NCBI GenBank assembly: GCA_963853835.1
Contig: OY970830.1
Coordinates: 45,263,966-45,327,965 of the forward strand
Reading direction: 5' to 3'
Length of the DNA stretch: 64,000 nt
DNA from: Calendula officinalis
Lineage: Eukaryota > Streptophyta > Magnoliopsida > Asterales > Asteraceae
The translations under genes were made by a program, and so were the position numbers. Numbering within the stretch: position 1 is the stretch's first letter; each line of letters starts with the position of its first letter. This document shows, piece after piece, positions 10,123-21,839 of this stretch. Under the pieces are notes generated by a model, which saw nothing but the letters and a program-made list of their open reading frames with translations, had not been told where the DNA came from and searched no databases.

Positions 10123-11162
10123 TCGTGGGCGTGAAACGGACACCCGAGCTGAAAGTTATGAATGTTTTAGTATAGCACATTTTGTCACACAATCTTGGAT
10201 ATTGAAGAGTTCAGGCCGGAGAGGGATGTTCGGGGCGAAGTGGTGTTCGGGCCGAAGTGGGATGTTCGGGCCGAAGTAGTGTTCGTGCCGAAGTTCGGTG
10301 TTCGGGGCCGAGGATGATGTTCGGGCCGAGGTTGAAGTTCGGGCCGAGGTCGGAGTTCGAGCCGAGGTTGAAGTTCGGGCCGAAAATGAAGTTCGGGCCG
10401 GTAACAGTGAAGAGTTCGGGCCGAACTTGTTCTTGGCAGTGACGAACGAACCAGCTATTTTGGTTACTCGTGGGCGTGAAACGGACACCCGAGCTGAAAG
10501 TTATGAATGTTTTAGTATAGCACATTTTGTCACACAATCTTGGATATTGAAGAGTTCAGGCCGGAGAGGGATGTTCGGGGCGAAGTGGTGTTCGGGCCGA
10601 AGTGGGATGTTCGGGCCGAAGTAGTGTTCGTGCCGAAGTTCGGTGTTCGGGGCCGAGGATGATGTTCGGGCCGAGGTTGAAGTTCGGGCCGAGGTCGGAG
10701 TTCGAGCCGAGGTTGAAGTTCGGGCCGAAAATGAAGTTCGGGCCGGTAACAGTGAAGAGTTCGGGCCGAACTTGTTCTTGGCAGTGACGAACGAACCAGC
10801 TATTTTGGTTACTCGTGGGCGTGAAACGGACACCCGAGCTGAAAGTTATGAATGTTTTAGTATAGCACCTTTTGTCACACAATCTTGGGTATTGAAGAGT
10901 TCGGGCCGAAGAGGGATGTTCGGGCCGAAGTGGTGTTCGGGCCGAAATGGGAAGTGGTGTTCGGGCCGAAGTTCGGTGTTCGGGCCGAGGATGATGTTCG
11001 GGCCGAGGTTGAAGTTCGGGCCGAGGTCGGAGTTCGGGCCGAGGTTGAAGTTCGGGCCGAGGTTGAAGTTCGGGCCGAAAATGAAGTTCGGGCCGGGAAC
11101 AGTGAAGAGTTCGGGCCGAACTTGTTCTTGGCAGTGACGAACGAACCAGCTATTTTGGTTAC
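10123..11162 (+). repeat. Domain B, AAB block copy 1 (1,040 bp)
   Basis: Units at 10123 (A), 10468 (A) and 10813 (B). The B unit carries GGGCCGAAATGGGAAGTGG, where the other B units have GAAGTGGGAAG. Only the B unit of the next block (11853) shares this, so the two 1,040-bp blocks descend from one recent duplication. I saw no base difference between them in the parts compared line by line. Confidence 0.9.
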
Positions 11163-12202
11163 TCGTGGGCGTGAAACGGACACCCGAGCTGAAAGTTATG
11201 AATGTTTTAGTATAGCACATTTTGTCACACAATCTTGGATATTGAAGAGTTCAGGCCGGAGAGGGATGTTCGGGGCGAAGTGGTGTTCGGGCCGAAGTGG
11301 GATGTTCGGGCCGAAGTAGTGTTCGTGCCGAAGTTCGGTGTTCGGGGCCGAGGATGATGTTCGGGCCGAGGTTGAAGTTCGGGCCGAGGTCGGAGTTCGA
11401 GCCGAGGTTGAAGTTCGGGCCGAAAATGAAGTTCGGGCCGGTAACAGTGAAGAGTTCGGGCCGAACTTGTTCTTGGCAGTGACGAACGAACCAGCTATTT
11501 TGGTTACTCGTGGGCGTGAAACGGACACCCGAGCTGAAAGTTATGAATGTTTTAGTATAGCACATTTTGTCACACAATCTTGGATATTGAAGAGTTCAGG
11601 CCGGAGAGGGATGTTCGGGGCGAAGTGGTGTTCGGGCCGAAGTGGGATGTTCGGGCCGAAGTAGTGTTCGTGCCGAAGTTCGGTGTTCGGGGCCGAGGAT
11701 GATGTTCGGGCCGAGGTTGAAGTTCGGGCCGAGGTCGGAGTTCGAGCCGAGGTTGAAGTTCGGGCCGAAAATGAAGTTCGGGCCGGTAACAGTGAAGAGT
11801 TCGGGCCGAACTTGTTCTTGGCAGTGACGAACGAACCAGCTATTTTGGTTACTCGTGGGCGTGAAACGGACACCCGAGCTGAAAGTTATGAATGTTTTAG
11901 TATAGCACCTTTTGTCACACAATCTTGGGTATTGAAGAGTTCGGGCCGAAGAGGGATGTTCGGGCCGAAGTGGTGTTCGGGCCGAAATGGGAAGTGGTGT
12001 TCGGGCCGAAGTTCGGTGTTCGGGCCGAGGATGATGTTCGGGCCGAGGTTGAAGTTCGGGCCGAGGTCGGAGTTCGGGCCGAGGTTGAAGTTCGGGCCGA
12101 GGTTGAAGTTCGGGCCGAAAATGAAGTTCGGGCCGGGAACAGTGAAGAGTTCGGGCCGAACTTGTTCTTGGCAGTGACGAACGAACCAGCTATTTTGGTT
12201 AC
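11163..12202 (+). repeat. Domain B, AAB block copy 2 (1,040 bp)
   Basis: Units at 11163 (A), 11508 (A) and 11853 (B), each exactly 1,040 bp after its partner in copy 1. It shares the private GAAATGGGAAG change of the 10813 unit. The following units at 12203-13591 return to simple A-B pairs (694-695 bp), like the pair at 9428-10122. Confidence 0.9.
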
Positions 12203-13591
12203 TCGTGGGCGTGAAACGGACACCCGAGCTGAAAGTTATGAATGTTTTAGTATAGCACATTTTGTCACACAATCTTGGATATTGAAGAGTTCAGGCCGGA
12301 GAGGGATGTTCGGGGCGAAGTGGTGTTCGGGCCGAAGTGGGATGTTCGGGCCGAAGTAGTGTTCGTGCCGAAGTTCGGTGTTCGGGGCCGAGGATGATGT
12401 TCGGGCCGAGGTTGAAGTTCGGGCCGAGGTCGGAGTTCGAGCCGAGGTTGAAGTTCGGGCCGAAAATGAAGTTCGGGCCGGTAACAGTGAAGAGTTCGGG
12501 CCGAACTTGTTCTTGGCAGTGACGAACGAACCAGCTATTTTGGTTACTCGTGGGCGTGAAACGGACACCCGAGCTGAAAGTTATGAATGTTTTAGTATAG
12601 CACCTTTTGTCACACAATCTTGGGTATTGAAGAGTTCGGGCCGAAGAGGGATGTTCGGGCCGAAGTGGTGTTCGAGCCGAAGTGGGAAGTGGTGTTCGGG
12701 CCGAAGTTCGGTGTTCGGGCCGAGGATGATGTTCGGGCCGATGTTGAAGTTCGGGCCGAGGTCGGAGTTCGGGCCGAGGTTGAAGTTCGGGCCGAGGTTG
12801 AAGTTCGGGCCGAAAATGAAGTTCGGGCCGGGAACAGTGAAGAGTTCGGGCCGAACTTGTTCTTGGCAGTGACGAACGAACCAGCTATTTTGGTTACTCG
12901 TGGGCGTGAAACGGACACCCGAGCTGAAAGTTATGAATGTTTTAGTATAACACATTTTGTCACACAATCTTGGATATTGAAGAGTTCAGGCCGGAGAGGG
13001 ATGTTCGGGGCGAAGTGGTGTTCGGGCCGAAGTGGGATGTTCGGGCCGAAGTAGTGTTCGTGCCGAAGTTCGGTGTTCGGGGCCGAGGATGATGTTCGGG
13101 CCGAGGTTGAAGTTCGGGCCGAGGTCGGAGTTCGCGCCGAGGTTGAAGTTCGGGCCTAAAATGAAGTTCGGGCCGGTAACAGTGAAGAGTTCGGGCCGAA
13201 CTTGTTCTTGGCAGTGACGAACGAACCAGCTATTTTGGTTACTCGTGGCGTGAAACGGACACCCGAGCTGAAAGTTATGAATGTTTTAGTATAGCACCTT
13301 TTGTCACACAATCTTGGGTATTGAAGAGTTCGGGCCGAAGAGGGATGTTCGGGCCGAAGTGGTGTTCGGGCCGAAGTGGGAAGTGGTGTTCGGGCCGAAG
13401 TTCGGTGTTCGGGCCGAGGATGATGTTCGGGCCGATGTTGAAGTTCGGGCCGAGGTCGGAGTTCGGGCCGAGGTTGAAGTTCGGGCCGAGGTTGAAGTTC
13501 GGGCCGAAAATGAAGTTCGGGCCGGGAACAGTGAAGAGTTCGGGCCGAACTTGTTCTTGGCAGTGACGAACGAACCAGCTATTTTGGTTAC

Positions 13592-15743
13592 TCGTGGGCG
13601 TGAAACGGACACCCGAGCTGAAAGTTATGAATGTTTTAGTATAGCACATTTTGTCACACAATCTTGGATATTGAAGAGTTCAGGCCGGAGAGGGATGTTC
13701 GGGGCGAAGTGGTGTTCGGGCCGAAGTGGGATGTTCGGGCCGAAGTGGTGTTCGTGCCGAAGTTCGGCGTTCGGGGCCGAGGATGATGTTCGGGCCGAGG
13801 TTGAAGTTCGGGCCGAGGTCGGAGTTCGAGCCGAGGTTGAAGTTCGGGCCGAGGTTGAAGTTCGGGCCGAAAATGAAGTTCGGGCCGGTAACAGTGAAGA
13901 GTTCGGGCCGAACTTGTTCTTGGCAGTGACGAACGAACCAGCTATTTTGGTTACTTGTGGGCGTGAAACGGACACCCGAGCTGAAAGTTATGAATGTTTT
14001 AGTATAGCCCCTTTTGTCACACAATCTTGGATATTGAAGAGTTCGGGCCGAGAGGGATGTTCGGGCCGAAGTGGTGTTCCGCCCGAAGTGGGATGTTCGG
14101 GCCGAAGTGGTGTTCAGGCCGAAGTGGTGTTCGGGCCGAAGTTCGGTGTTCGGCCCGAGGATGATGTTCGGGTCGAGGTTGAAGTTCGTGCCGAGGTCGG
14201 AGTTCGGGCCGAGGTTGAAGTTCGGTCCGAGGTTGATGTTCGGGCCGGGAACAGTGAAGAGTTCGGCCCGAACTTGTTCTTGGCAGTGACGAACGAACCA
14301 ACTATTTTGGTTACTCGTGGGCGTGAAACGGACACCCGAGCTGAAAGTTATGAATGTTTTAGTATAGCACATTTTGTCACACAATCTTGGATACTCAAGA
14401 GTTCGGGCCGAAGAGGGATGTTCGGGCCGAAGTGGTGTTCGGGACGAAGTGGGATGTTCAGGCCGAAGTGGTGTTCGGGCCGAAGTTCGGTGTTCGGGCC
14501 GAGGATGATGTTCGGGCCGAGGTTGAAGTTCGGGCCGAGGTCGGAGTTTGGGCCGAGGTTGAAGTTCGGGCCGAGGTTGAAGTTCGAGCCGAAAATGAAG
14601 TTCGGGCCGGGAACAGTGAAGAGTTCGGGCCGAACTTGTTCTTGGCAGTGACGAACGAACCAGCTATTTTGGTTACTCGTGGGCGTGAGACGGACACCCG
14701 AGCTGAAAGTTATGAATGTTTTAGTATAGCACATTTTGTCACACAATCTTGGATATTGAAGAGTTCGGGCCGAAGAGGGATGTTCGGGCCGAAGTGGTGT
14801 TCCGCCCGAAGTGGGATGTTCGGGCCGAAGTGGTGTTCAGGCCGAAGTGGTGTTCGGGCCGAAGTTCGGTGTTCGGCCCGAGGATGATGTTCGGGTCGAG
14901 GTTGAAGTTCGTGCCGAGGTCGGAGTTCGGGCCGAGGTTGAAGTTCGGTCCGAGGTTGATGTTCGGGCCGGGAACAGTGAAGAGTTCGGCCCGAACTTGT
15001 TCTTGGCAGTGACGAACGAACCAACTATTTTGGTTACTCGTGGGCGTGAAACGGACACCCGAGCTGAAAGTTATGAATGTTTTAGTATAGCACATTTTGT
15101 CACACAATCTTGGATACTCAAGAGTTCGGGCCGAAGAGGGATGTTCGGGCCGAAGTGGTGTTCGGGACGAAGTGGGATGTTCAGGCCGAAGTGGTGTTCG
15201 GGCCGAAGTTCGGTGTTCGGGCCGAGGATGATGTTCGGGCCGAGGTTGAAGTTCGGGCCGAGGTCGGAGTTCGGGCCGAGGTTTTAGTTCGGGCCGAGGT
15301 TGAAGTTCGGGCCGAAAATGAAGTTCGGGCCGGGAACAGTGAAGAATTCGGGCCGAACTTGTTCTTGGCAGTGACGAACGAACCAGCTATTTTGGTTACT
15401 CGTTGGCGTGAAACGGACACCCGAGCTGAAAGTTATGAATGTTTTAGTATAGCACCTTTTGTCACACAATCTTTGATACTCAAGAGTTCGGGCCGAAGAG
15501 GGATGTTCGGGCCGAAGTGGTGTTCGGGACGAAGTGGGATGTTCGGGCCGAAGTGGTGTTCGGGCCGAAGTTCGGTGTTCGGGCCGAGGATGATGTTCGG
15601 GCCGAGGTTCAAGTTCGGGCCTAGGTCGGAGTTCGGGCCGAGGTTGAAGTTCGGGCCGAAAATGAAGATCGGGTCGGGAACAGTGAAGAGTTCGGGCCGA
15701 ACATGTTCTTGGCAGTGACGAACGAACCAGCTATTTTGGTTAC
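13592..15743 (+). repeat. Domain C, copy C1 (6 units, 2,152 bp)
   Basis: Units start at 13592, 13955, 14315, 14677, 15038 and 15400 (363, 360, 362, 361, 362, 344 bp), with pattern p-q-r-q-r-s. Type p has TTCGGCGTTCGGGG. Type q has TTCCGCCCGAAG, GGTCCGAGGTTGATG and TTCGGCCCGAAC. Type r has GATACTCAAG, GGGACGAAG and TTCAGGCCG. The q-r pair is thus duplicated in tandem within this copy (offset 722-723 bp). The 13955 unit has lost one base at GGGCCGAGAGGG. The s unit (15400) has CGTTGGCG at its start and GAAGATCGGGTCGGG at its end. Confidence 0.9.
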
Positions 15744-17542
15744 TCGTGGGCGTGAAACGGACACCCGAGCTGAAACTTATGAATGTTTTAGTATATCACA
15801 TTTTGTCACACAATCTTGGATATTGAAGAGTTCAGGCCGAAGAGGGATGTTCGGGCCGAAGTGGTGTTCGGGCCGAAGTGGGATGTTCGGGCCGAAGTGG
15901 TGTTCGTGCCGAAGTTCGGCGTTCGGGGCCGAGGATAATGTTCGGGCCGAGGTTGAAGTTCGGGCCGAGGTCGGAGTTCGAGCCGAGGTTGAAGTTCGGG
16001 CCGAGGTTGAAGTTCGGGCCGAAAATGAAGTTCGGGCCGGTAACAGTGAAGAGTTCGGGCCGAACTTGTTCTTGGCAGTGACGAACGAACCAGCTATTTT
16101 GGATACTTGTGGGCGTGAAACGGACACCCGAGCTGAAAGTTATGAATGTTTTAGTATAGCCCCTTTTGTCACACAATCTTGGATATTGAAGAGTTCGGGC
16201 CGAAGAGGGATATTCGGGCCGAAGTGGTGTTCCGCCCGAAGTGGGATGTTCGGGCCGAAGTGGTGTTCAGGCCGAAGTGGTGTTCGGGCCGAAGTTCGGT
16301 GTTCGGCCCGAGGATGATGTTCGGGTCGAGGTTGAAGTTCGTGCCGAGGTCGGAGTTCGGGCCGAGGTTGAAGTTCGGTCCGAGGTTGATGTTCGGGCCG
16401 GGAACAGTGAAGAGTTCGGCCCGAACTTGTTCTTGGCAGTGACGAACGAACCAACTATTTTGGTTACTCGTGGGCGTGAAACGGACACCCGAGCTGAAAG
16501 TTATGAATGTTTTAGTATAGCACATTTTGTCACACAATCTTGGATACTCAAGAGTTCGGGTCGAAGAGGGATGTTCGGGCCGAAGTGGTGTTCCGGACGA
16601 AGTGGGATGTTCAGGCCGAAGTGGTGTTCGGGCCGAAGTTCGGTGTTCGGGCCGAGGATGATGTTCGGGCCGAGGTTGAAGTTCGGGCCGAGGTCGGAGT
16701 TCGGGCCGAGGTTGAAGTTCGGGCCGAGGTTGAAGTTCGGGCCGAAAATGAAGTTCGGGCCGGGAACAGTGAAGAGTTCGGGCCGAACTTGTTCTTGGCA
16801 GTGACGAACGAACCAGCTATTTTGGTTACTCGTGGGCGTGAGACGGACACCCGAGCTGAAAGTTATGAATGTTTTAGTATAGCACATTTTGTCACACAAT
16901 CTTTGATATTGAAGAGTTCAGGCCGAAGAGGGATGTTCGGGCCGAAGTGGTGTTCGGGCCGAAGTGGGATGTTCGGGCCGAAGTGGTGTTCGTGCCGAAG
17001 TTCGGTGTTCGGGGCCGAGGATGATGTTCGGGCCGAGGTTTAAGTTCGGGCCGAGGTCGGAGTTCGAGCCGAGGTCGGAGTTCGGGCCGAGGTTGAAGTT
17101 CGGGTCGAAAATGAAGTTCGGGCCGGTAACAGTGAAGAGTTCGGGCCGAACTTGTTCTTGGCAGTGACGAACGAACCAGCTATTTTGGTTACTCGTGGGC
17201 GTGAAACGGACACCCGAGCTGAAAGTTATGAATGTTTTAGTATAGCACATTTTGTCACACAATCTTGGATATTGAAGAGTTCGGGCCGAAGAGGGATGTT
17301 CGGGCCGAAGTGGTGTTCGGGCCGAAGTGGGAAGTGGTGTTCGGGCTGAAGTTCGGTGTTCGGGCCGAGGATGATGTCCGGGCCGAGGTTGAAGTTCGGG
17401 CCGAGGTCGGAGTTCGGGCCGAGGTTGTAGTTCGGGCCGAGGTTGAAGTTCGGGCCGAAAATGAAGTTCGGGCCGGGAACAGTGAAGAGTTCGGGCCGAA
17501 CTTGTTCTTGGCAGTGACGAACGAACCAGCTATTTTGGTTAC
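15744..17542 (+). repeat. Domain C, copy C2 (5 units, 1,799 bp)
   Basis: Units start at 15744, 16107, 16468, 16830 and 17193 (363, 361, 362, 363, 350 bp). The first three are types p, q and r of C1. The q-r pair is present once here, not twice. The 16830 unit resembles the 363-bp class (TTCGTGCC, GGTAACAG) and carries TTCGAGCCGAGGTCGGAG. The 17193 unit has GGGAAGTGG and GGTTGTAG and leads into domain D. Confidence 0.88.
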
Positions 17543-19700
17543 TCGTGGGCGTGAAACGGACACCCGAGCTGAAAGTTATGAATGTTTTAGTATAGCACCT
17601 TTTGTCACATAATCTTGGATATTGAAGAGTTCGGGCCGAAGAGGGATGTTCGGGCCGAAGTGGTGTTCCGCCCGAAGTGGGATGTTCGGGCCGAAGTGGT
17701 GTTCGGGCCGAAGTGGTGTTCGGGCCGAAGTTCGGTGTTCGTCCCGAGGATGATGTTCGTGTCGAGGTTGAAGTTCGTGCCGAGGTCGGAGTTCGGGCCG
17801 AGGTTGAAGTTCGGGCCGAGGTTGAAGTTCGGGCCGGGAACAGTGAAGAGTTCGGGCCGAACTTGTTCTTGGCAGTGACGAACGAACCAGCTATTTTGGT
17901 TACTCGTGGGCGTGAAACGGACACCCGAGCTGAAAGTTATGAATGTTTTAGTATAGCACCTTTTGTCACACAGTCTTTGATACTCAAGAGTTCGGGCCGA
18001 AGAGGGATGTTCGGGCCGAAGTGGTGTTCGTGACGAAGTGGGATGTTCGGGCCGAAGTGGTGTTCGGGCCGAAGTTCGGTGTTCGGGCCGAGGATGATGT
18101 TCGGGCCGAGGTTGAAGTTCGGGCCGAGGTCGGAGTTCGGGCCGAGGTTGAAGTTCGGGCCGAGGTTGAAGTTCGGGCCGAAAATGCAGTTCGGGCCGGG
18201 AACAGTGAAGAGTTCGGGCCAAACTTGTTCTTGGCAGTGACGAACGAACCAGCTATTTTGGTTACTCGTGGGCGTGAAACGGACACCCGAGCTGAAAGTT
18301 ATGAATGTTTTAGTATAGCTCATTTTGTCACACAATCTTTGATATTGAAGAGTTCAGGCCGAAGAGGGATGTTCGGGCCGAAGTGGTGTTCGGGCCGAAG
18401 TGGGATGTTCGGGCCGAAGTGGTGTTCGTGCCGAAGTTCGGTGTTCGGGGTCGAGGATGATGTTCGGGCCGAGGTTGAAGTTCGGGCCGAGGTCGGAGTT
18501 CAAGCCGAGGTTGAAGTTCGGGCCGAGGTTGAAGTTCGGGCCGAAAATGAAGTTCGGGCCGGTAACAGTGAAGAGTTCGGGCCGAACTTGTTCTTGGCAG
18601 TGACGAACAAACCAGCTACTTTGGTTACTCGTGGGCGTGAAACGGACACCCGAACTGAAAGTTATGAATGTTTTAGTATAGCACCTTTTGTCACACAATC
18701 TTGGATATTGAAGAGTTCGGGCCGAAGAGGGATGTTCGGGCCGAAGTGGTGTTCGGGCCGAAGTGGGAAGTGGTGTTCGGGCCGAAGTTCGGTGTTCGGG
18801 CCGAGGATGATGTTCGGGCCGAGGTTGAAGTTCGGGCCGAGGTCGGAGTTCGGGACGAGGTTGAAGTTCGGGCCGAAAATGAAGTTCGGGCCGGGAACAG
18901 TGAAGAGTTCGGGCCGAACTTGTTCTTGGCAGTGACGAACGAACCAGCTATTTTGGTTACTCGTGGGCGTGAAACGGACATCCGAGCTGAAAGTTATGAA
19001 TGTTTTAGTATAGCACCTTTTGTCACACAATCTTGGATATTGAAGAGTTCGGGCCGAAGATGGATGTTCGGGCCGAAGTGGTGTTCGGCCCGAAGTGGGA
19101 TGTTCGGGCCGAAGTGGTGTTCGGGCCGAAGTGGTGTTCGGGCCGAAGTTCGGTGTTCGGCCCGAGGATGATGTTCGGGTCGAGGTTGAAGTTCTTGCCG
19201 AGGTCGGAGTTCGGGTCGAGGTTGAAGTTCGGGCCAAGGTTGAAGTTCGGGCCGGGAACAGTGAAGAGTTCGGGCCGAACTTGTTCTTGGCAGTGACGAA
19301 CGAACCAGCTATTTTGGTTACTCGTGGGCGTGAAACGGTCACCCGAGCTGAAAGTTATGAATGTTTTAGTATAGCACCTTTTGTCACACAATCTTGGATA
19401 TTGAAGAGTTCGGGCCGAAGAGGGATGTTCGGGGCGAAGTGGTGTTCGGGCCGAAGTGGGATGTTCGGGCCAAAGTGGTGTTCGGGTCGAAGTGGTGTTC
19501 GGGCCGAAGTTCGGTGTTCGGGCCGAGGAAAGAGTTCGGGCCGAGGTTGAAGTTCGGGCCGAGGTCGGAGTTCGGGCCGAGGTTGTAGTTCGGGCCGAGG
19601 TTGAAGTTCGGGCCGAAAATGAAGTTCGGGCCGGGAACAGTGAAGAGTTCGGGCCGAACTTGTTCTTGGCAGTGACGAACGAACCAGCTATTTTGGTTAC
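17543..19700 (+). repeat. Domain D, HOR copy D1 (6 units a-f, 2,158 bp)
   Basis: Units start at 17543 (a), 17904 (b), 18266 (c), 18629 (d), 18961 (e) and 19322 (f), with lengths 361, 362, 363, 332, 361, 379. Marks: a has GTCACATAATC, TTCCGCCCGAAG and TTCGTCCCGAGG; b has CACAGTCTTTGATACTC, TTCGTGACGAAG and AAATGCAG; c has TATAGCTCATTTTG, GGGGTCGAGG and CTACTTTGG; d has GGGAAGTGG and GGGACGAGG; e has ACATCCGAG, GAAGATGGATG and TTCTTGCCG; f has GGTCACCC and GAGGAAAGAG. Confidence 0.93.
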
Positions 19701-21839
19701 TCGTGGGCGTGAAACGGACACCCGAGCTGAAAGTTATGAATGTTTTAGTATAGCACCTTTTGTCACATAATCTTGGATATTGAAGAGTTCGGGCCGAAGA
19801 GGGATGTTCGGGCCGAAGTGGTGTTCCGCCCGAAGTGGTGTTCGGGCCGAAGTGGTGTTCGGGCCGAAGTTCGGTGTTCGTCCCGAGGATGATGTTCGTG
19901 TCGAGGTTGAAGTTCGTGCCGAGGTCGGAGTTCGGGCCGAGGTTGAAGTTCGGGCCGAGGTTGAAGTTCGGGCCGGGAACAGTGAAGAGTTCGGGCCGAA
20001 CTTGTTCTTGGCAGTGACGAACGAACCAGCTATTTTGGTTACTCGTGGGCGTGAAACGGACACCCGAGCTGAAAGTTATGAATGTTTTAGTATAGCACCT
20101 TTTGTCACACAGTCTTTGATACTCAAGAGTTCGGGCCGAAGAGGGATGTTCGGGCCGAAGTGGTGTTCGTGACGAAGTGGGATGTTCGGGCCGAAGTGGT
20201 GTTCGGGCCGAAGTTCGGTGTTCGGGCCGAGGATGATGTTCGGGCCGAGGTTGAAGTTCGGGCCGAGGTCGGAGTTCGGGCCGAGGTTGAAGTTCGGGCC
20301 GAGGTTGAAGTTCGGGCCGAAAATGCAGTTCGGGCCGGGAACAGTGAAGAGTTCGGGCCGAACTTGTTCTTGGCAGTGACGAACGAACCAGCTATTTTGG
20401 TTACTCGTGGGCGTGAAACGGACACCCGAGCTGAAAGTTATGAATGTTTTAGTATAGCTCATTTTGTCACACAATCTTTGATATTGAAGAGTTCAGGCCG
20501 AAGAGGGATGTTCGGGCCGAAGTGGTGTTCGGGCCGAAGTGGGATGTTCGGGCCGAAGTGGTGTTCGTGCCGAAGTTCGGTGTTCGGGGTCGAGGATGAT
20601 GTTCGGGCCGAGGTTGAAGTTCGGGCCGAGGTCGGAGTTCGAGCCGAGGTTGAAGTTCGAGCCGAGGTTGAAGTTCGGGCCGAAAATGAAGTTCGGGCCG
20701 GTAACAGTGAAGAGTTCGGGCCGAACTTGTTCTTGGCAGTGACGAACGAACCAGCTACTTTGGTTACTCGTGGGCGTGAAGCGGACACCCGAGCTGAAAG
20801 TTATGAATGTTTTAGTATAGCACCTTTTGTCACACAATCTTGGATATTGAAGAGTTCGGGCCGAAGAGGGATGTTCGGGCCGAAGTGGTGTTCGGGCCGA
20901 AGTGGGAAGTGGTGTTCGGGCCGAAGTTCGGTGTTCGGGCCGAGGATGATGTTCGGGCCGAGGTTGAAGTTCGGGCCGAGGTCGGAGTTCGGGACGAGGT
21001 TGAAGTTCGGGCCGAAAATGAAGTTCGGGCCGGGAACAGTGAAGAGTTCGGGCCGAACTTGTTCTTGGCAGTGACGAACGAACCAGCTATTTTGGTTACT
21101 CGTGGGCGTGAAACGGACATCCGAGCTGAAAGTTATGAATGTTTTAGTATAGCACCTTTTGTCACACAATCTTGGATATTGAAGAGTTCGGGCCGAAGAT
21201 GGATGTTCGGGCCGAAGTGGTGTTCGGCCCGAAGTGGGATGTTCGGGCCGAAGTGGTGTTCGGGCCGAAGTGGTGTTCGGGCCGATGTTCGGTGTTCGGC
21301 CCGAGGATGATGTTCGGGTCGAGGTTGAAGTTCTTGCCGAGGTCGGAGTTCGGGTCGAGGTTGAAGTTCGGGCCGAGGTTGAAGTTCGGGCCGGGAACAG
21401 TGAAGAGTTCGGGCCGAACTTGTTCTTGGCAGTGACGAACGAACCAGCTATTTTGGTTACTCGTGGGCGTGAAACGGTCACCCGAGCTGAAAGTTATGAA
21501 TGTTTTAGTATAGCACCTTTTGTCACACAATCTTGGATATTGAAGAGTTCGGGCCGAAGAGGGATGTTCGGGGCGAAGTGGTGTTCGGGCCGAAGTGGGA
21601 TGTTCGGGCCAAAGTGGTGTTCGGGTCGAAGTGGTGTTCGGGCCGAAGTTCGGTGTTCGGGCCGAGGAAAGAGTTCGGGCCGAGGTTGAAGTTCGGGCCG
21701 AGGTCGGAGTTCGGGCCGAGGTTGTAGTTCGGGCCGAGGTTGAAGTTCGGGCCGAAAATGAAGTTCGGGCCGGGAACAGTGAAGAGTTCGGGCCGAACTT
21801 GTTCTTGGCAGTGACGAACGAACCAGCTATTTTGGTTAC
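19701..21839 (+). repeat. Domain D, HOR copy D2 (6 units, 2,139 bp)
   Basis: Units start at 19701, 20043, 20405, 20768, 21100 and 21461 (342, 362, 363, 332, 361, 379 bp). The order a-f and all diagnostic marks of D1 are kept. The a unit is 19 bp shorter because one GGGATG-type 19-mer is missing from its left tract. A private change, GGGCCGATGTTCGG near 21281, is not in the other copies. Confidence 0.93.

Larger units (their letters stand above)
9428..13591 (+). repeat. Domain B: two-type array ABAABAABABAB (345- and 350-bp units)
   Basis: A units (345 bp) start at 9428, 10123, 10468, 11163, 11508, 12203 and 12898. B units (350 bp, the last 349) start at 9773, 10813, 11853, 12548 and 13243. 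A is marked by CACATTTTG, TTCAGGCCGGAG, GAAGTAGTGTTCGTGCC and GGCCGGTAACAG. B is marked by CTTGGGTATTG and GTGGGAAGTGG. Within each type the copies are almost base-for-base the same, making this the most homogeneous part of the window. Rare private changes include the loss of one G (CGTGGCG) at the start of the 13243 unit and TATAACACATT in the 12898 unit. Confidence 0.95.
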
